Source of the DNA: an uncultured Scytonema sp.
GTDB taxonomy: Bacteria > Cyanobacteriota > Cyanobacteriia > Cyanobacteriales > Nostocaceae
Assembly: GCA_937873135.1 (NCBI GenBank)
Contig: CALMVQ010000110.1
Span: 19,066-83,065, forward strand
Reading direction: 5' to 3'
Length of the DNA stretch: 64,000 bases
Below, one piece after another: positions 1-9,012 of the stretch. Numbering within the stretch: position 1 is the stretch's first letter; each line of letters begins with the position of its first letter. The notes beneath the pieces are model-generated. The model made no database searches. It was not told the origin of the DNA and worked only from the letters and a program-made list of their open reading frames with translations. Made by a program: the position numbers and the translations under genes.

Positions 1-3000
1 TCAGGAATGGGGACTAGCGTAGGGGCGAACGGCTGTTCGCCCTTATCGGGAGTGAAAACTTCTAATTCAAGAATTGTTGGTGTCGAGGGGCTAACAGATA
101 AATTCTGGCTGAAGCTTTCAGATAAAATCTCTGTGACCAAATTTGTTGCAGGTGACTCAAGGACAGGAGTCACTGGTGTAACAGAGATAGCGGAAAGTTT
201 TACAAATATATCATCTGTGGCTTCGATTGGCGAAGTGAGGGGCTGGTTGGTAACAGGTGGAGTAACTGATGTGTTGCTAAGTTTTACGGGCAAATCATTC
301 GTTGTCTCTGCGACAAAATTTCTTACTAGTTGGCTTTCTGTATGATGTGGAGTCGCCGATTTACCAGTAACGATCTGGGAATACTCTTGCTGTACGAGTT
401 GGAAAAAGTTTTTAGTGTATTCTACCTGGTGCTGGAGATATTGCTCGTGAATGCGTAAGGTTTCACTTTGTTGGGAGTGAAACTGCATCATACCGCGCTC
501 TAAGCTTTCCATCACAACTGGTTTGAGCTTAGTAGCTTCTGTTGAAGATTGGCTATTTGCCAACAAGGAATTCTGCTGCTGCATCAGTTGGAAAAAGGTT
601 TTGGCATATTCCATCTGATGGTTGAGATAATGTCCGTGAACTTGTAAATGCTCACTCTGACTCTGCTGAAACTGTGCTAGCAGGTATTCTAAGCTTTCTA
701 ACACGGCAAGTTTGTTTGGTTGCATACGAGGGGGAGTTTGTGAGGAGGACGCTAAGAATTTCTCGGTGTTGATCTGTGCTAATTTTAATCTGTCCTCTTC
801 TTCTGCGTCACCTTGTCCCTGCGTTCCCGTGTCCTCTACTTTCACTGCTTCCTCGACAATAGCCTTATGCCCATTATTGTTTGTAGCTGGTGGAGTGAGA
901 GTGGCAGTAATAATATCGACTCTGCCAGTTCCTCTTTCTTGATCCGCGCTCAAGGATGCAATGACAGTGTTCTCTCGAGAACTGCTTTGCTGTAATTTCA
1001 CTTGATGCCCATCCTGTAAAGATTGCTCAAAAGCGTTTCTCGTTTTCTCGGACACATAGTTAATGCCGTTTAAACGTACACTCAACGCCTTTTTCTCGGT
1101 TGTGGATATGGGTTGTGGCAGTTGGTAGGGATCTGGGTTGTTTAAAGACAAACCAGCTACACGCAACTGGACAACGGCTTCTCTTAAGGAACGATCGCTA
1201 TTCTTTTGAGCGCTGGGATTCAACGCAACAGTCATATGAGGGCGATCGCCTAAGATTTCTTTCACCAAGTTGGAGAGAATTTTCTTCGGACCAAATTCCA
1301 CAAAACAATAACCCCCGGCAGCGTAGATATTTTCTATCTCTTGCTTAAACAGCACCGAGTTGTTCAGGTGTGTTTCTAGGATTGTTTGAATTGCAGTTGA
1401 TTCTTTGGGATAAGGTTTGCCAGTGACGTTGGTGTAAACAGGTATTTTGGGGTTTGAGAACTGGACTGTTTTAATTGCTTGGGCAAAGGCTTTTTGAGCA
1501 AAGGCAATTAGGGGTGTGTGGAAAGCTGCGGACACGGGTAGCAAAACGGAGGTACATCCTTGGTTTTGCAACATTTGCTGCACTTTGGTGATTTCGGCTA
1601 CAGGCCCTGCTAACACAACTTGACGGGGAGAGTTGAGATTGGCGATCGTGACTTGAGGAAAATGCTTGAGAACTGCTTCTACCTTGCTAATGTCTTCTTT
1701 CACTGCCAGCATGGCACCAGCATCATAATCGGGATCTTGGGGGGCTGCCATTGCTTGTCCCCTAGCTTTTACCAAGTAGCAGTAATCTTCGTCACTCAAA
1801 ACGGAGGCTGCCCATAGTGCTGTGAGTTCTCCAAAGCTGTGCCCAGCGACAAAATCGGCATTGAAGCCTGCTTGTTGGAGGATTTTGTACATCCCGGCGC
1901 TTAACATCCCGATCGCGGGTTGAGCATATTCCGTGCGTTGCAATGCGGCAACTTGGGCATTTTTTTCTACCTCTTCAAACACGGGATGGGGAAAAACGAT
2001 CTCCGACACCGACTGCAAATTATCTTTGAGCAAAAGGCTATCCATCGAACCGTAAAGACGGCGCATGGTGGGAAAATTCATCACCAGTTCCCGACCCATT
2101 TCTACGTATTGAGAACCCTGCCCGGAGAATAATGCCACGACTTTTCCTGCGAGTTCCAAACCAGAGGCACGGTAGTAAATGCCTTGAGGATGTTCCCATG
2201 CAGGGGATGAGGCTTTGTTTTTCAGTAAATCAACACAGATTTGCAGAAATTTGCAAGCTTCAGAGCGTGACTCAACAACAAACCCAACTCTGGCGGCAGC
2301 TAGAGGAATTTCTTTTGATTTACACTCCTCGACTAGTTCTGCATAATGTTTGTCTCCAGTCTCAGATTGCAAATTCCCCAAAATTTCTTCACAGTTGCTC
2401 AACAACTGTGCGGGATTCTGAGCAAACAACAGCACTTCACAAGGAGTATTATGGATACGGTAGGGGAGGTTGTGTTCGGCTGTGTATTCTTCAAGAACGA
2501 CGTGATAATTTGTACCGCCAAAGCCAAAAGAACTGACACCCGCACGTCTTGGCGGTTCTCCTTCAGCCCGAATCCAAGGTCTGGTTTCAGTATTAAGATA
2601 GAAGGGGGAATTTTTGATGTTGAGTTTGGGGTTCGGTTCTGTGACGTTAATTGTGGGTGGCAATATCTTGTGATGTAACGCCAACGTCGTTTTGATTAGA
2701 CTCGCTGCACCCGCTGCTGCTTTTGTATGTCCAATCTGAGATTTCACGCTGCCCAAGGCAATGTGCTGTGTTTTAGCATTTTGTTCGGCAAAAAATTCTC
2801 TGATGGAAGCAAATTCTGTTGGGTCTCCAGCCATAGTGCCCGTGCCATGTGCTTCAATCAGACTTACACTTTCTGGTGGAAAACCTGCATCTTCATAAGC
2901 ACGTCTTAAAGCTTTGACTTGTCCTTCCAGTCGGGGAGCATAAATGCTTTTATATCGCCCATCACTAGAAGTGCCGATTCCTTTGATCACAGCATAAATT

Positions 3001-4010
3001 GTGTCGTTGTCTCTTTCCGCATCTTCTAGGCGTTTGAGCACAATCATGCCGATCCCTTCACCCAACATCATCCCATCCGACTTGGCATCGAAGGGTTTCA
3101 CCGTCTCGCTGGGAGTCATTGCTGGTGTTTTGCTGAAACACATATAACCCATGATCGTGTTGTCGGTGTCAACTCCACCAGTCAGCATCATGTCGGATCG
3201 GTATTCTACAAGTTCGCTGATTGCCATTTTTAAGGCACCGAACGAACTAGCACAAGCGGCATCAATAACGCAGTTGATCCCTCCCAAATTCAGGCGGTTG
3301 GCAATTCGTCCGGCGACGATGTTAGCTAACATACCTGGGAAAGCGTTCTCGTCCCACTTCACATATGCACTTTTAATTTTCTGGACAATTTTTTGTGTAT
3401 CTTCATCAGAAATACCACTGCTTTTGAGAACCTTTTCCCAAACGGGATATTCCAACCTGGAAGCAAGTGGCATACCGAGTTGCTTTGCCATTGCCACGCC
3501 TAAAATCACCCCAACAGTCTCGCGATTGAACTCGCGGGATGCACCATAGCCAGCATTTTCCATTGCCTCTTTCGCAATCACCAAACTCAATAGTTGCGAA
3601 ACGTCTGTGACTTCCAAGATGCTGGGAGGTATCCCAAATTCCATCGGATTAAAGTCAACATAGGGGATGAAACCACCTCTTTTAGAGTAGGTTTTTTCCT
3701 CTGGTGTTCTCGGATTCGGGTCGTAATAATCGTCTATATTCCAATGGGAGGATGGAACTTCAGTAATACAGTCAGTTTTATTAAGAATATTTTGCCAGTA
3801 CTCTTGCAAGTTTCTAGCTTGGGCAAATAAAGAAGCCATACCAACGATGGCTATCGGATTATGTTGCAGTTGTCTGTTAATTTTCTTGACTGATAGAGAT
3901 TTATCTGACATGTTTTTTTTCTCCTCAATAAACCCAATAACTGCCTTTTCAATCTCGTTGATCTGATTTTCTAGCTGCGCTAAGGCAGTATTAATTGAAT
4001 GAGCAGACAT
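1..4010 (-). CDS. HglE/PfaA-like type I polyketide synthase, KS-AT part (3' end outside window)
   Basis: Iterative type I PKS of the heterocyst-glycolipid/polyunsaturated fatty acid synthase family, expected to build a long acyl chain in the cytoplasm. My translation shows a ketosynthase with DAACASS (about residue 247, active Cys), EAHGTGT (about 384) and GHTKAAAG (about 427), then an acyltransferase with GHSFGE (about 722). The KS opening (IAIVGMASLF) and the KRGGFIP segment are typical of HglE/PfaA rather than modular PKS. After the AT is a long linker with two similar helical segments; ACP and KR domains would lie beyond base 1. The start at 4010 adds about 33 residues of coiled-coil character; an ATG at 3911 has a much better ribosome site (GAGGAG, 9 nt spacing) and may be the true start. 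The linker contains a repeat-derived insert near bases 19-45. Family assignment is firm; the product is inferred. Confidence 0.88.
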   Translation of the reverse strand, partial: MSAHSINTALAQLENQINEIEKAVIGFIEEKKNMSDKSLSVKKINRQLQHNPIAIVGMASLFAQARNLQEYWQNILNKTDCITEVPSSHWNIDDYYDPNPRTPEEKTYSKRGGFIPYVDFNPMEFGIPPSILEVTDVSQLLSLVIAKEAMENAGYGASREFNRETVGVILGVAMAKQLGMPLASRLEYPVWEKVLKSSGISDEDTQKIVQKIKSAYVKWDENAFPGMLANIVAGRIANRLNLGGINCVIDAACASSFGALKMAISELVEYRSDMMLTGGVDTDNTIMGYMCFSKTPAMTPSETVKPFDAKSDGMMLGEGIGMIVLKRLEDAERDNDTIYAVIKGIGTSSDGRYKSIYAPRLEGQVKALRRAYEDAGFPPESVSLIEAHGTGTMAGDPTEFASIREFFAEQNAKTQHIALGSVKSQIGHTKAAAGAASLIKTTLALHHKILPPTINVTEPNPKLNIKNSPFYLNTETRPWIRAEGEPPRRAGVSSFGFGGTNYHVVLEEYTAEHNLPYRIHNTPCEVLLFAQNPAQLLSNCEEILGNLQSETGDKHYAELVEECKSKEIPLAAARVGFVVESRSEACKFLQICVDLLKNKASSPAWEHPQGIYYRASGLELAGKVVALFSGQGSQYVEMGRELVMNFPTMRRLYGSMDSLLLKDNLQSVSEIVFPHPVFEEVEKNAQVAALQRTEYAQPAIGMLSAGMYKILQQAGFNADFVAGHSFGELTALWAASVLSDEDYCYLVKARGQAMAAPQDPDYDAGAMLAVKEDISKVEAVLKHFPQVTIANLNSPRQVVLAGPVAEITKVQQMLQNQGCTSVLLPVSAAFHTPLIAFAQKAFAQAIKTVQFSNPKIPVYTNVTGKPYPKESTAIQTILETHLNNSVLFKQEIENIYAAGGYCFVEFGPKKILSNLVKEILGDRPHMTVALNPSAQKNSDRSLREAVVQLRVAGLSLNNPDPYQLPQPISTTEKKALSVRLNGINYVSEKTRNAFEQSLQDGHQVKLQQSSSRENTVIASLSADQERGTGRVDIITATLTPPATNNNGHKAIVEEAVKVEDTGTQGQGDAEEEDRLKLAQINTEKFLASSSQTPPRMQPNKLAVLESLEYLLAQFQQSQSEHLQVHGHYLNHQMEYAKTFFQLMQQQNSLLANSQSSTEATKLKPVVMESLERGMMQFHSQQSETLRIHEQYLQHQVEYTKNFFQLVQQEYSQIVTGKSATPHHTESQLVRNFVAETTNDLPVKLSNTSVTPPVTNQPLTSPIEATDDIFVKLSAISVTPVTPVLESPATNLVTEILSESFSQNLSVSPSTPTILELEVFTPDKGEQPFAPTLVPIP
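3911..3926 (-). promoter_or_regulatory. Ribosome binding site for the internal ATG of the PKS
   Basis: On the minus strand GAGGAG is followed by nine bases, mostly A, and then ATG at 3911. The upstream ATG at 4010 has no comparable purine-rich site, so this site argues that translation of the PKS may begin at 3911. Confidence 0.5.
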
Positions 4011-4248
4011 AGGACATAGACTAATCTTTAGTGAGAGTGGATTATTTCTCTGCTGTAATTTTTGATGCGGATTAACTTCTCTAGAAAGAAGCTATCCTAT
4101 CCCACCTGCGGCAAATCAATGCCACCCTGATTAGTTGATTTTTCTGGTGTTTTCTAGCAATTTCGGTCACCTTACAGCAAGGACGAAATCTACTGTGCTG
4201 TTGTGTATTCAAATTACACAATTGCTAAAAGTCATTATTTTTCATTTG

Positions 4249-4269
4249 TTTGTAGTAACCTATTACAAA
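4249..4269. promoter_or_regulatory. Dyad TTTGTA-N9-TACAAA upstream of the PKS
   Basis: A perfect 6-bp inverted repeat separated by 9 bases lies in the roughly 310-base gap between the upstream small gene and the PKS start. It could be an operator. It resembles the NtcA consensus GTA-N8-TAC but has a 9-base spacer. Nothing else was recognised in 4011-4320. Confidence 0.25.
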
Positions 4270-4320
4270 TGAATTAAGACAAATCTCCTTTGAGAAGTGC
4301 AATTTAAATACCCAGTTTTC

Positions 4321-4602
4321 TTATATAACACTCGATTCTTCTTGAGATGGTGGTAGGAGATCGATTACATTGTTGAAACTGGTGAAATAGTCTTGCAGTG
4401 CGATCGCAGCTTGACCTGTAAACTCAATCCATTGGTTATGGCACATATTTTGAGGAATTGTTTCTCCCTGGAGCAATGGAAACGTGGGAGTAGCTATGAG
4501 GACAGAAACGCTTTTTTCTCCAGAAGCAGTTTGATTATCAAGATTAACTGCGGCAACGTAGCTGCTGTTAATGACAACGTTCTGTATTTTTATAAATGCC
4601 AT
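4321..4602 (-). CDS. Small conserved-type hypothetical protein (93 aa)
   Basis: An unrecognised soluble protein of 93 residues starting MAFIKIQNVVINSSYVAAV. It has alternating hydrophobic beta-strand-like segments and an acidic tail, with no signal peptide or membrane helix. The opening resembles small beta-rich cyanobacterial proteins of unknown role. It lies about 310 bases upstream of the PKS on the same strand, so co-transcription is possible. A plus-strand ORF overlaps it but has poorer protein character. No function is proposed. Confidence 0.6.
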   Translation of the reverse strand: MAFIKIQNVVINSSYVAAVNLDNQTASGEKSVSVLIATPTFPLLQGETIPQNMCHNQWIEFTGQAAIALQDYFTSFNNVIDLLPPSQEESSVI

Positions 4603-5344
4603 AGCCAGTTTCAGCGTCCAAGATAATCTAGTTTACGGAAATTGCTCTCTTTAGTTTGACATATCAGTTACAAAAGAAAGGTAGAAGTACGTTCAAGGTA
4701 GCGTCTCCAATGGAGTTGGCATCCGGCTGAAGGTAAATAATTTTAATCCTACATTCGTGGGAGTAGCTCCCAGCGAAATAATAAAAATGTATTTCGAGCG
4801 GAGAGTGTCACAAGAAATACGGTGTCCAAGCTTAAATCCTACGATATAGTGAGTGGTATCATAGCGACCTTCAGCATAGCTGAAAGTATTGTTTAAGAAT
4901 GGATATCTGGCTTTATTAGTTGAATGCTATCAATTAACGGGCATAAGCTGTACTACAAATAAACTTGCACGTTGATTGGTAAGGATTGTCCTTGAGAAAC
5001 CCGCCGTCGGCGACTGGCATTTATTCGTCATTTCATACGAAGGACTAAGGAAAAAGGACAATGACAACCTCACAAAAGAAAAGTGCAACATAAATGTGTA
5101 TTAACCTAATATGCCTTGCCGCTTTCAAGCATTAGAATTAATAAAAACACTAGCACAGCCAATAACAATTAGATAGTTCGTTTTTAGCAGTTTTTCAAAA
5201 AAGATGTATTTGTGCAACTATGAACATTTGGGAAAAATCAAAAAGTATAGCTATTTACTATTATTTTACCAATTAGGTTTTTTCTGAGGTTTTCAGTATA
5301 CGAGTTGCCAGAAACCCTTGATTTACAAAGATATAAAGCAATTT
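4603..5344. other. Gene-free stretch of about 740 bases
   Basis: No ORF with protein-like character, RNA gene or long repeat was recognised on either strand. The stretch is AT-rich, especially 5100-5340, and probably holds the promoter of the small gene at 4321-4602 and the 3' untranslated region of the ParB-like gene. Confidence 0.4.
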
Positions 5345-6697
5345 TTAATTCTTTGAAGAGGTTTCTATTTTCTCTAGTTGTTTTCCTGCTTGCTTTTGCC
5401 ACCGGGTTATTCCGTAATTCACTCGAGCAGAATCATCATCGCCAATAAAACAAGTACGTCCCATCCGTTCGCAAGTCATGAGAATTTCGCCGTATCCCAC
5501 AAAAGGAGCAATGACAGAATCGTGCGGATTAGTATACAAATGTAGCAAATAATTGACGATAGCCTCAACTCCTTCAATGTGAGTTGGTGTCTGTGGTTTG
5601 GATATAGATTGGTGAGAAAAAATACCAACGTAGAGGTTCCCAAGAACTAATTCGTGTTGAAAGGGCATCTGCTGACGGCTGTAAAATTCATAAATATTCC
5701 CCTCAGCGCGTATTACCGCAACAACTCGAGCCTTATCCACTAAATAATTGTGATTCCATGTTGGTGAAACAGTGGCGATCGCTAAAGCTGCATTCTCAGG
5801 TAGTCTATTGATAAATTGTTGGCTAGAGGTATCTCCACAATAAACGAGATGGCGACCCAAAATTGATTGCTCCCCAACTTCTACAACAGACTCTAGCTCC
5901 GTAACTTTTTCCTGAGGCTGTTCAAGCTGAGGTTGTGCTTTCTTGCGGGATGACTTAGCTTCCCTTTCGGCTATAGCACTTTTGAGAGTTTCTAACTGTA
6001 ATTCTTCAAGCTTTAGCCGCCAAATTTCTACTTGTTTGGCTTGAATTTCTGCTTCTTCAAGATCCTCAGACGCTAAAGCTTGTTCTAAAGCTTTTTGGGC
6101 AAGTTCAGCTAAAGTACGTTCTTTGCTACCCGTTCGCGCAACTTGGAGCAGCTTTGTTTTGTTTTTGGCGAGCGGTGTTCCTTCGATCATCTGTTGAATT
6201 TTTGGGGCAATATCTCTAGCAATCTGCTTTTCAAGCTGCATACTTCGTTCGCTATACCCGTGTTCTCTGGCGAGATCTGCAGTTGTCTTGAGTGGTGGTG
6301 AAATGATTTCACCACCACGGCTATGTTGATTATCTCCGGCTTTAGCTCTGAGTCCTAATCGTTCGAGGATGCGATCGCGTTCTCGAAAAAGTTGTCCTCT
6401 TTCTAGATGATCCAACTCACTCCGAATGAAATTCTCGTCTATTTCCGCTAGACGAGCTTGGTCATCATCATCATAAGTGATAATATTGCATTCAATCTCT
6501 TCGAGTCCGAGTCGCTGACAAGCTGTCAAACGGTGCAGTCCAGCAATCAAGTTCAGCTTCTGATCTACTGTGATCGGGTTCAATAGACCATTCAGTTTGA
6601 TTGATTCTTTTAACTCTTCTACTTTCTCGTTCTTGATCGCTCGACGGTTCAGACTATTAAATTTGATTTTGTGTATGGACACTGGCACTGTAGGCAT
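5345..6697 (-). CDS. ParB-like nuclease/DNA-binding domain fused to a degenerate DNA methyltransferase domain
   Basis: 450 residues. The N-terminus is a ParB/Sulfiredoxin-type domain: a 'PI' strand (LLNPITVD, about residue 38) and the GLHRLTACQRLG box (about 53-64), followed by a helix-turn-helix-like region (TTADLAREHGYSERS, about 138). A charged coiled coil (about 180-265) leads to a C-terminal domain shaped like an N4/N6 DNA methyltransferase: a CGD...FINRLPENA segment and PFVGYGE...CERMGRTCFIGDD, which corresponds to the PFxGxGT SAM-binding motif. The catalytic (D/N/S)PP(Y/W) position reads VSPTWNH, so methylation activity looks lost. ParB-methylase fusions are common in phages and plasmids; a regulatory DNA-binding role is possible. 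It is divergent from the DevB gene, with about 1 kb between them. Confidence 0.8.
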   Translation of the reverse strand: MPTVPVSIHKIKFNSLNRRAIKNEKVEELKESIKLNGLLNPITVDQKLNLIAGLHRLTACQRLGLEEIECNIITYDDDDQARLAEIDENFIRSELDHLERGQLFRERDRILERLGLRAKAGDNQHSRGGEIISPPLKTTADLAREHGYSERSMQLEKQIARDIAPKIQQMIEGTPLAKNKTKLLQVARTGSKERTLAELAQKALEQALASEDLEEAEIQAKQVEIWRLKLEELQLETLKSAIAEREAKSSRKKAQPQLEQPQEKVTELESVVEVGEQSILGRHLVYCGDTSSQQFINRLPENAALAIATVSPTWNHNYLVDKARVVAVIRAEGNIYEFYSRQQMPFQHELVLGNLYVGIFSHQSISKPQTPTHIEGVEAIVNYLLHLYTNPHDSVIAPFVGYGEILMTCERMGRTCFIGDDDSARVNYGITRWQKQAGKQLEKIETSSKN

Positions 6698-7745
6698 AAT
6701 CGCAGTTCTTCAGTGTTTAGTGCGGAAGTTCATCGATAAATTATCAAAAACCAAAAATTCTTGACAACTTTGATGAGAATGTCTTGTAAGCCACAGCCAA
6801 AATTTAGCTGTCTATCAATTGATATTACAACCAACTGAGTTAAGACTATTGAAGCAAATCACCGCCTGAAAGTTCCCCCTCTTTGGGAGGGAGATAACAG
6901 AGGGGGCAATACGATTCGGTGAAGGGTTTGCGCTCTCACAAGCATGCATGCTAAGCTCTCAGCAGTATTGTATACAGAGAATTTAAATGTTTCAATTTTT
7001 GCTCCGGCTTCCTTGTCTAGAGGTTTTTTGGAGGGAAATGTCAAGATGACATAGTTATAAATTTTTCCACCCACCTACTTACAATACTGCTGAGAGAGCA
7101 AACCCTTAACCGAACCGTGTAGAGAGAGGGGGAGAAGAAAGAGAAGGTATAGAGGAGAGAATTCTAAGCACATTTACCGATTGCCAAAATCACAGTTTTA
7201 TGCAATGCTGGATGACAAGTTTTGCTATTTGATTTCTATCAGCGCTTCGTCCTTCAAAAAAATGAGTATTTTGCTAGCGCTACGGCAATTTGACAGCAGT
7301 TGATATAATATATTATCTGGGTAAGTTTTAGGATATTAGACGCTTCCCACTGCATTCATTACATAATGAATACTCCGTCCCCTCTGTCCCTCTCCCTAAA
7401 CGATAATCTTCGGGTACTGAAAGGAGTAATCTGTAGCTTCTGTAGCGGCTGAGATTGTGGATAACATTATATAAAAATAATTAGAGAATTCCGGAAATTA
7501 CAGCAGTTTTCATCTTAACAATGGACCATCCCACTCTCTATTCCCCAACGCTCCTTGCTGTAAGTTCAGATCGATCCTCCTCCCTGCATCAAGTGCGGTT
7601 TCTGCATCTAAAAATCACCCTTCAGGAGGAGAGAATACCTTTGCAATATAAGCTTTATAGAATAATTTCCGCCTCAACCCGAATCGATTGATATAGCTGT
7701 TTTAAGCAGTTTACTTGCGTAGCAATCACAATTTAGGACATAGAT
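6698..7745. other. Long gap of about 1 kb with an inverted-repeat element
   Basis: Upstream region of both the ParB-like gene and the DevB gene. It contains the imperfect inverted repeat described separately (6913-7117). A 71-codon minus-strand ORF inside that element has no recognisable protein features. The DevB promoter should lie toward 7745, but I could not identify a convincing -10/-35 pair. Confidence 0.4.
6913..7117. repeat. Imperfect inverted-repeat element, possibly MITE-like
   Basis: The left arm holds ATTCGGTGAAGGGTTTGCGCTCTC (as two blocks, 6914-6936) and CTCTCAGCAGTATTGT (6957-6972). The right arm (7081-7117) is their reverse complement, starting ACAATACTGCTGAGAG and continuing GCAAACCCTTAACCGAACC. 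The left arm has an extra block with the palindrome AGCATGCATGCT (6941-6952). The central part of about 105 bases has no recognised gene. Arms of this length flanking a short core suggest a non-autonomous element, though target-site duplications were not identified. Confidence 0.5.
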
Positions 7746-8948
7746 ATGGCAGCAGACAAGGAAAGCCAGTTATACAAAAAACCCTCTTACGGGTGGCGAA
7801 TAATGTTGGCAGCTTTCATCGCTTTAATGACTGGATTGATATCTATCTACAGTCTTTCTCGATACCTGTCTCATGTTCAGACACCACCACCAGTAAAAGC
7901 TCCAAAGGCTGCGATCAAGAGAGTCGCTGTGACTGCTTTAGGACGCATACAGCCTCAAGGTGAAGTGACTAAGTTGTTTCCTCCCAGCTCACTATCAGGT
8001 GTCCGAGTTCAAAAACTACTGGTGAAGGAAGGAGATCCGATTCGAGTAGGGGAAGTCGTGGCATGGCTTGAAGGTTATGCTCGCAGTCAGGCAGCATTGC
8101 AACAAGCTGTGGATAAAGTTCAAATTTCTCAAACCCGCTTGGCGCAGGTGAAAGCTGGAGCGAAAACAGGAGATATCAATGCTCAGAAGGCAGCGATTAC
8201 CCGTTTGGAAGCTCAACTGCAAGGAGATGTTGCCTCGCAGCAAGCAACAATCGCCCGGTTACAAACTGAGTTAGATAATGCTCAAACCGAGAACAATCGA
8301 TATCAGCAGATCTACAAGGAAGGTGGTATTTCAGCTTCCACAGCAGATACTAAGCGTTTGCAGATGAGGACTGTAGAACAACAGATCACAGAAGCCAAAG
8401 CCAGCCTTAACCGGACTATCAACACTACTAACAATCAGATCCAACAAGAAAAAGCAAAACTGGTGAGTCTTCAAGAGATACGTCCTGTGGATATCCAGTT
8501 TGCAGAAGCCGATCTCAAGAGTGCGCTCACTGCTGTCAATCAGGCGAAAGCAGACTATGATTTAACGACTCTCAGATCTCCCATAAATGGAAAAGTATTG
8601 AAAGTACATACCAAAACTGGAGAGGTAAACACCAGTGAAGGGATTATTGATATAGGTAAAACATCTCAAATGATGGTAATGGCAGAAGTTTACCAAACCG
8701 ATATTAGTAAAGTACATGTAGGTCAAAAAGCTACCATTACCAGTACTGCTTTTCCAGGAAAAATAGCAGGAACTGTTACCAAAATTGGTTTGCAAGTTGA
8801 CAGACAAAATATTTTAAGTGTTAATCCCACAGCAGAAACAGACGGCAGAATCGTTCAGGTAAAAATTCGTATTGACAAACCCGCAGACAGTCGGCAGGTT
8901 GCAAATCTAACCAACCTACAGGTAGATGTTGCCATTCATGTACAGTAA
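7746..8948 (+). CDS. devB: DevB-family ABC exporter membrane fusion (HlyD-like) protein
   Basis: 400 residues. One N-terminal membrane helix (about 18-40, AAFIALMTGLISIYSLS) is followed by a periplasmic adaptor: lipoyl/barrel strands (VRVQKLLVKEGDPI, about 88), a long alpha-helical coiled coil rich in Gln and Ala (about 115-255) and a return lipoyl segment (LRSPINGKVLKV, about 277) with a C-terminal beta-barrel. This is the layout of DevB/HgdB, the adaptor that links a DevAC inner-membrane transporter to TolC and exports heterocyst glycolipids. It is followed 64 bases later by the DevC-like permease in the same direction. DevB versus HgdB cannot be told apart by eye. The start ATG has an AGGA about 8 bases upstream. 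Confidence 0.85.
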   Translation: MAADKESQLYKKPSYGWRIMLAAFIALMTGLISIYSLSRYLSHVQTPPPVKAPKAAIKRVAVTALGRIQPQGEVTKLFPPSSLSGVRVQKLLVKEGDPIRVGEVVAWLEGYARSQAALQQAVDKVQISQTRLAQVKAGAKTGDINAQKAAITRLEAQLQGDVASQQATIARLQTELDNAQTENNRYQQIYKEGGISASTADTKRLQMRTVEQQITEAKASLNRTINTTNNQIQQEKAKLVSLQEIRPVDIQFAEADLKSALTAVNQAKADYDLTTLRSPINGKVLKVHTKTGEVNTSEGIIDIGKTSQMMVMAEVYQTDISKVHVGQKATITSTAFPGKIAGTVTKIGLQVDRQNILSVNPTAETDGRIVQVKIRIDKPADSRQVANLTNLQVDVAIHVQ

Positions 8949-8966
8949 GAAAGAGTCAGGAGTCTT

Positions 8967-8987
8967 CTGTCTCCTGTCTTCTGTCTT
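8967..8987. repeat. Heptamer tandem repeat (CTGTCTY, three copies)
   Basis: Three tandem heptamers (CTGTCTC, CTGTCTT, CTGTCTT) lie in the 64-base gap between the DevB and DevC genes. This is the short tandem repeat class typical of heterocystous cyanobacteria. Confidence 0.7.
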
Positions 8988-9012
8988 TAACACATTCTTA
9001 AAATCTTGAATC

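Noticed and set aside
1100-3830. Several plus-strand ORFs of 60-134 codons
   Set aside because: They are antisense shadows of the PKS gene, whose minus-strand frame is continuous and carries all catalytic motifs.
4252-4266. NtcA binding site upstream of the PKS
   Set aside because: GTA and TAC are separated by 9 bases, not 8, and no suitably placed -10 box was identified.
6859-7074. 71-codon minus-strand ORF
   Set aside because: It lies within an inverted-repeat element, shows no protein family features and has no ribosome site.
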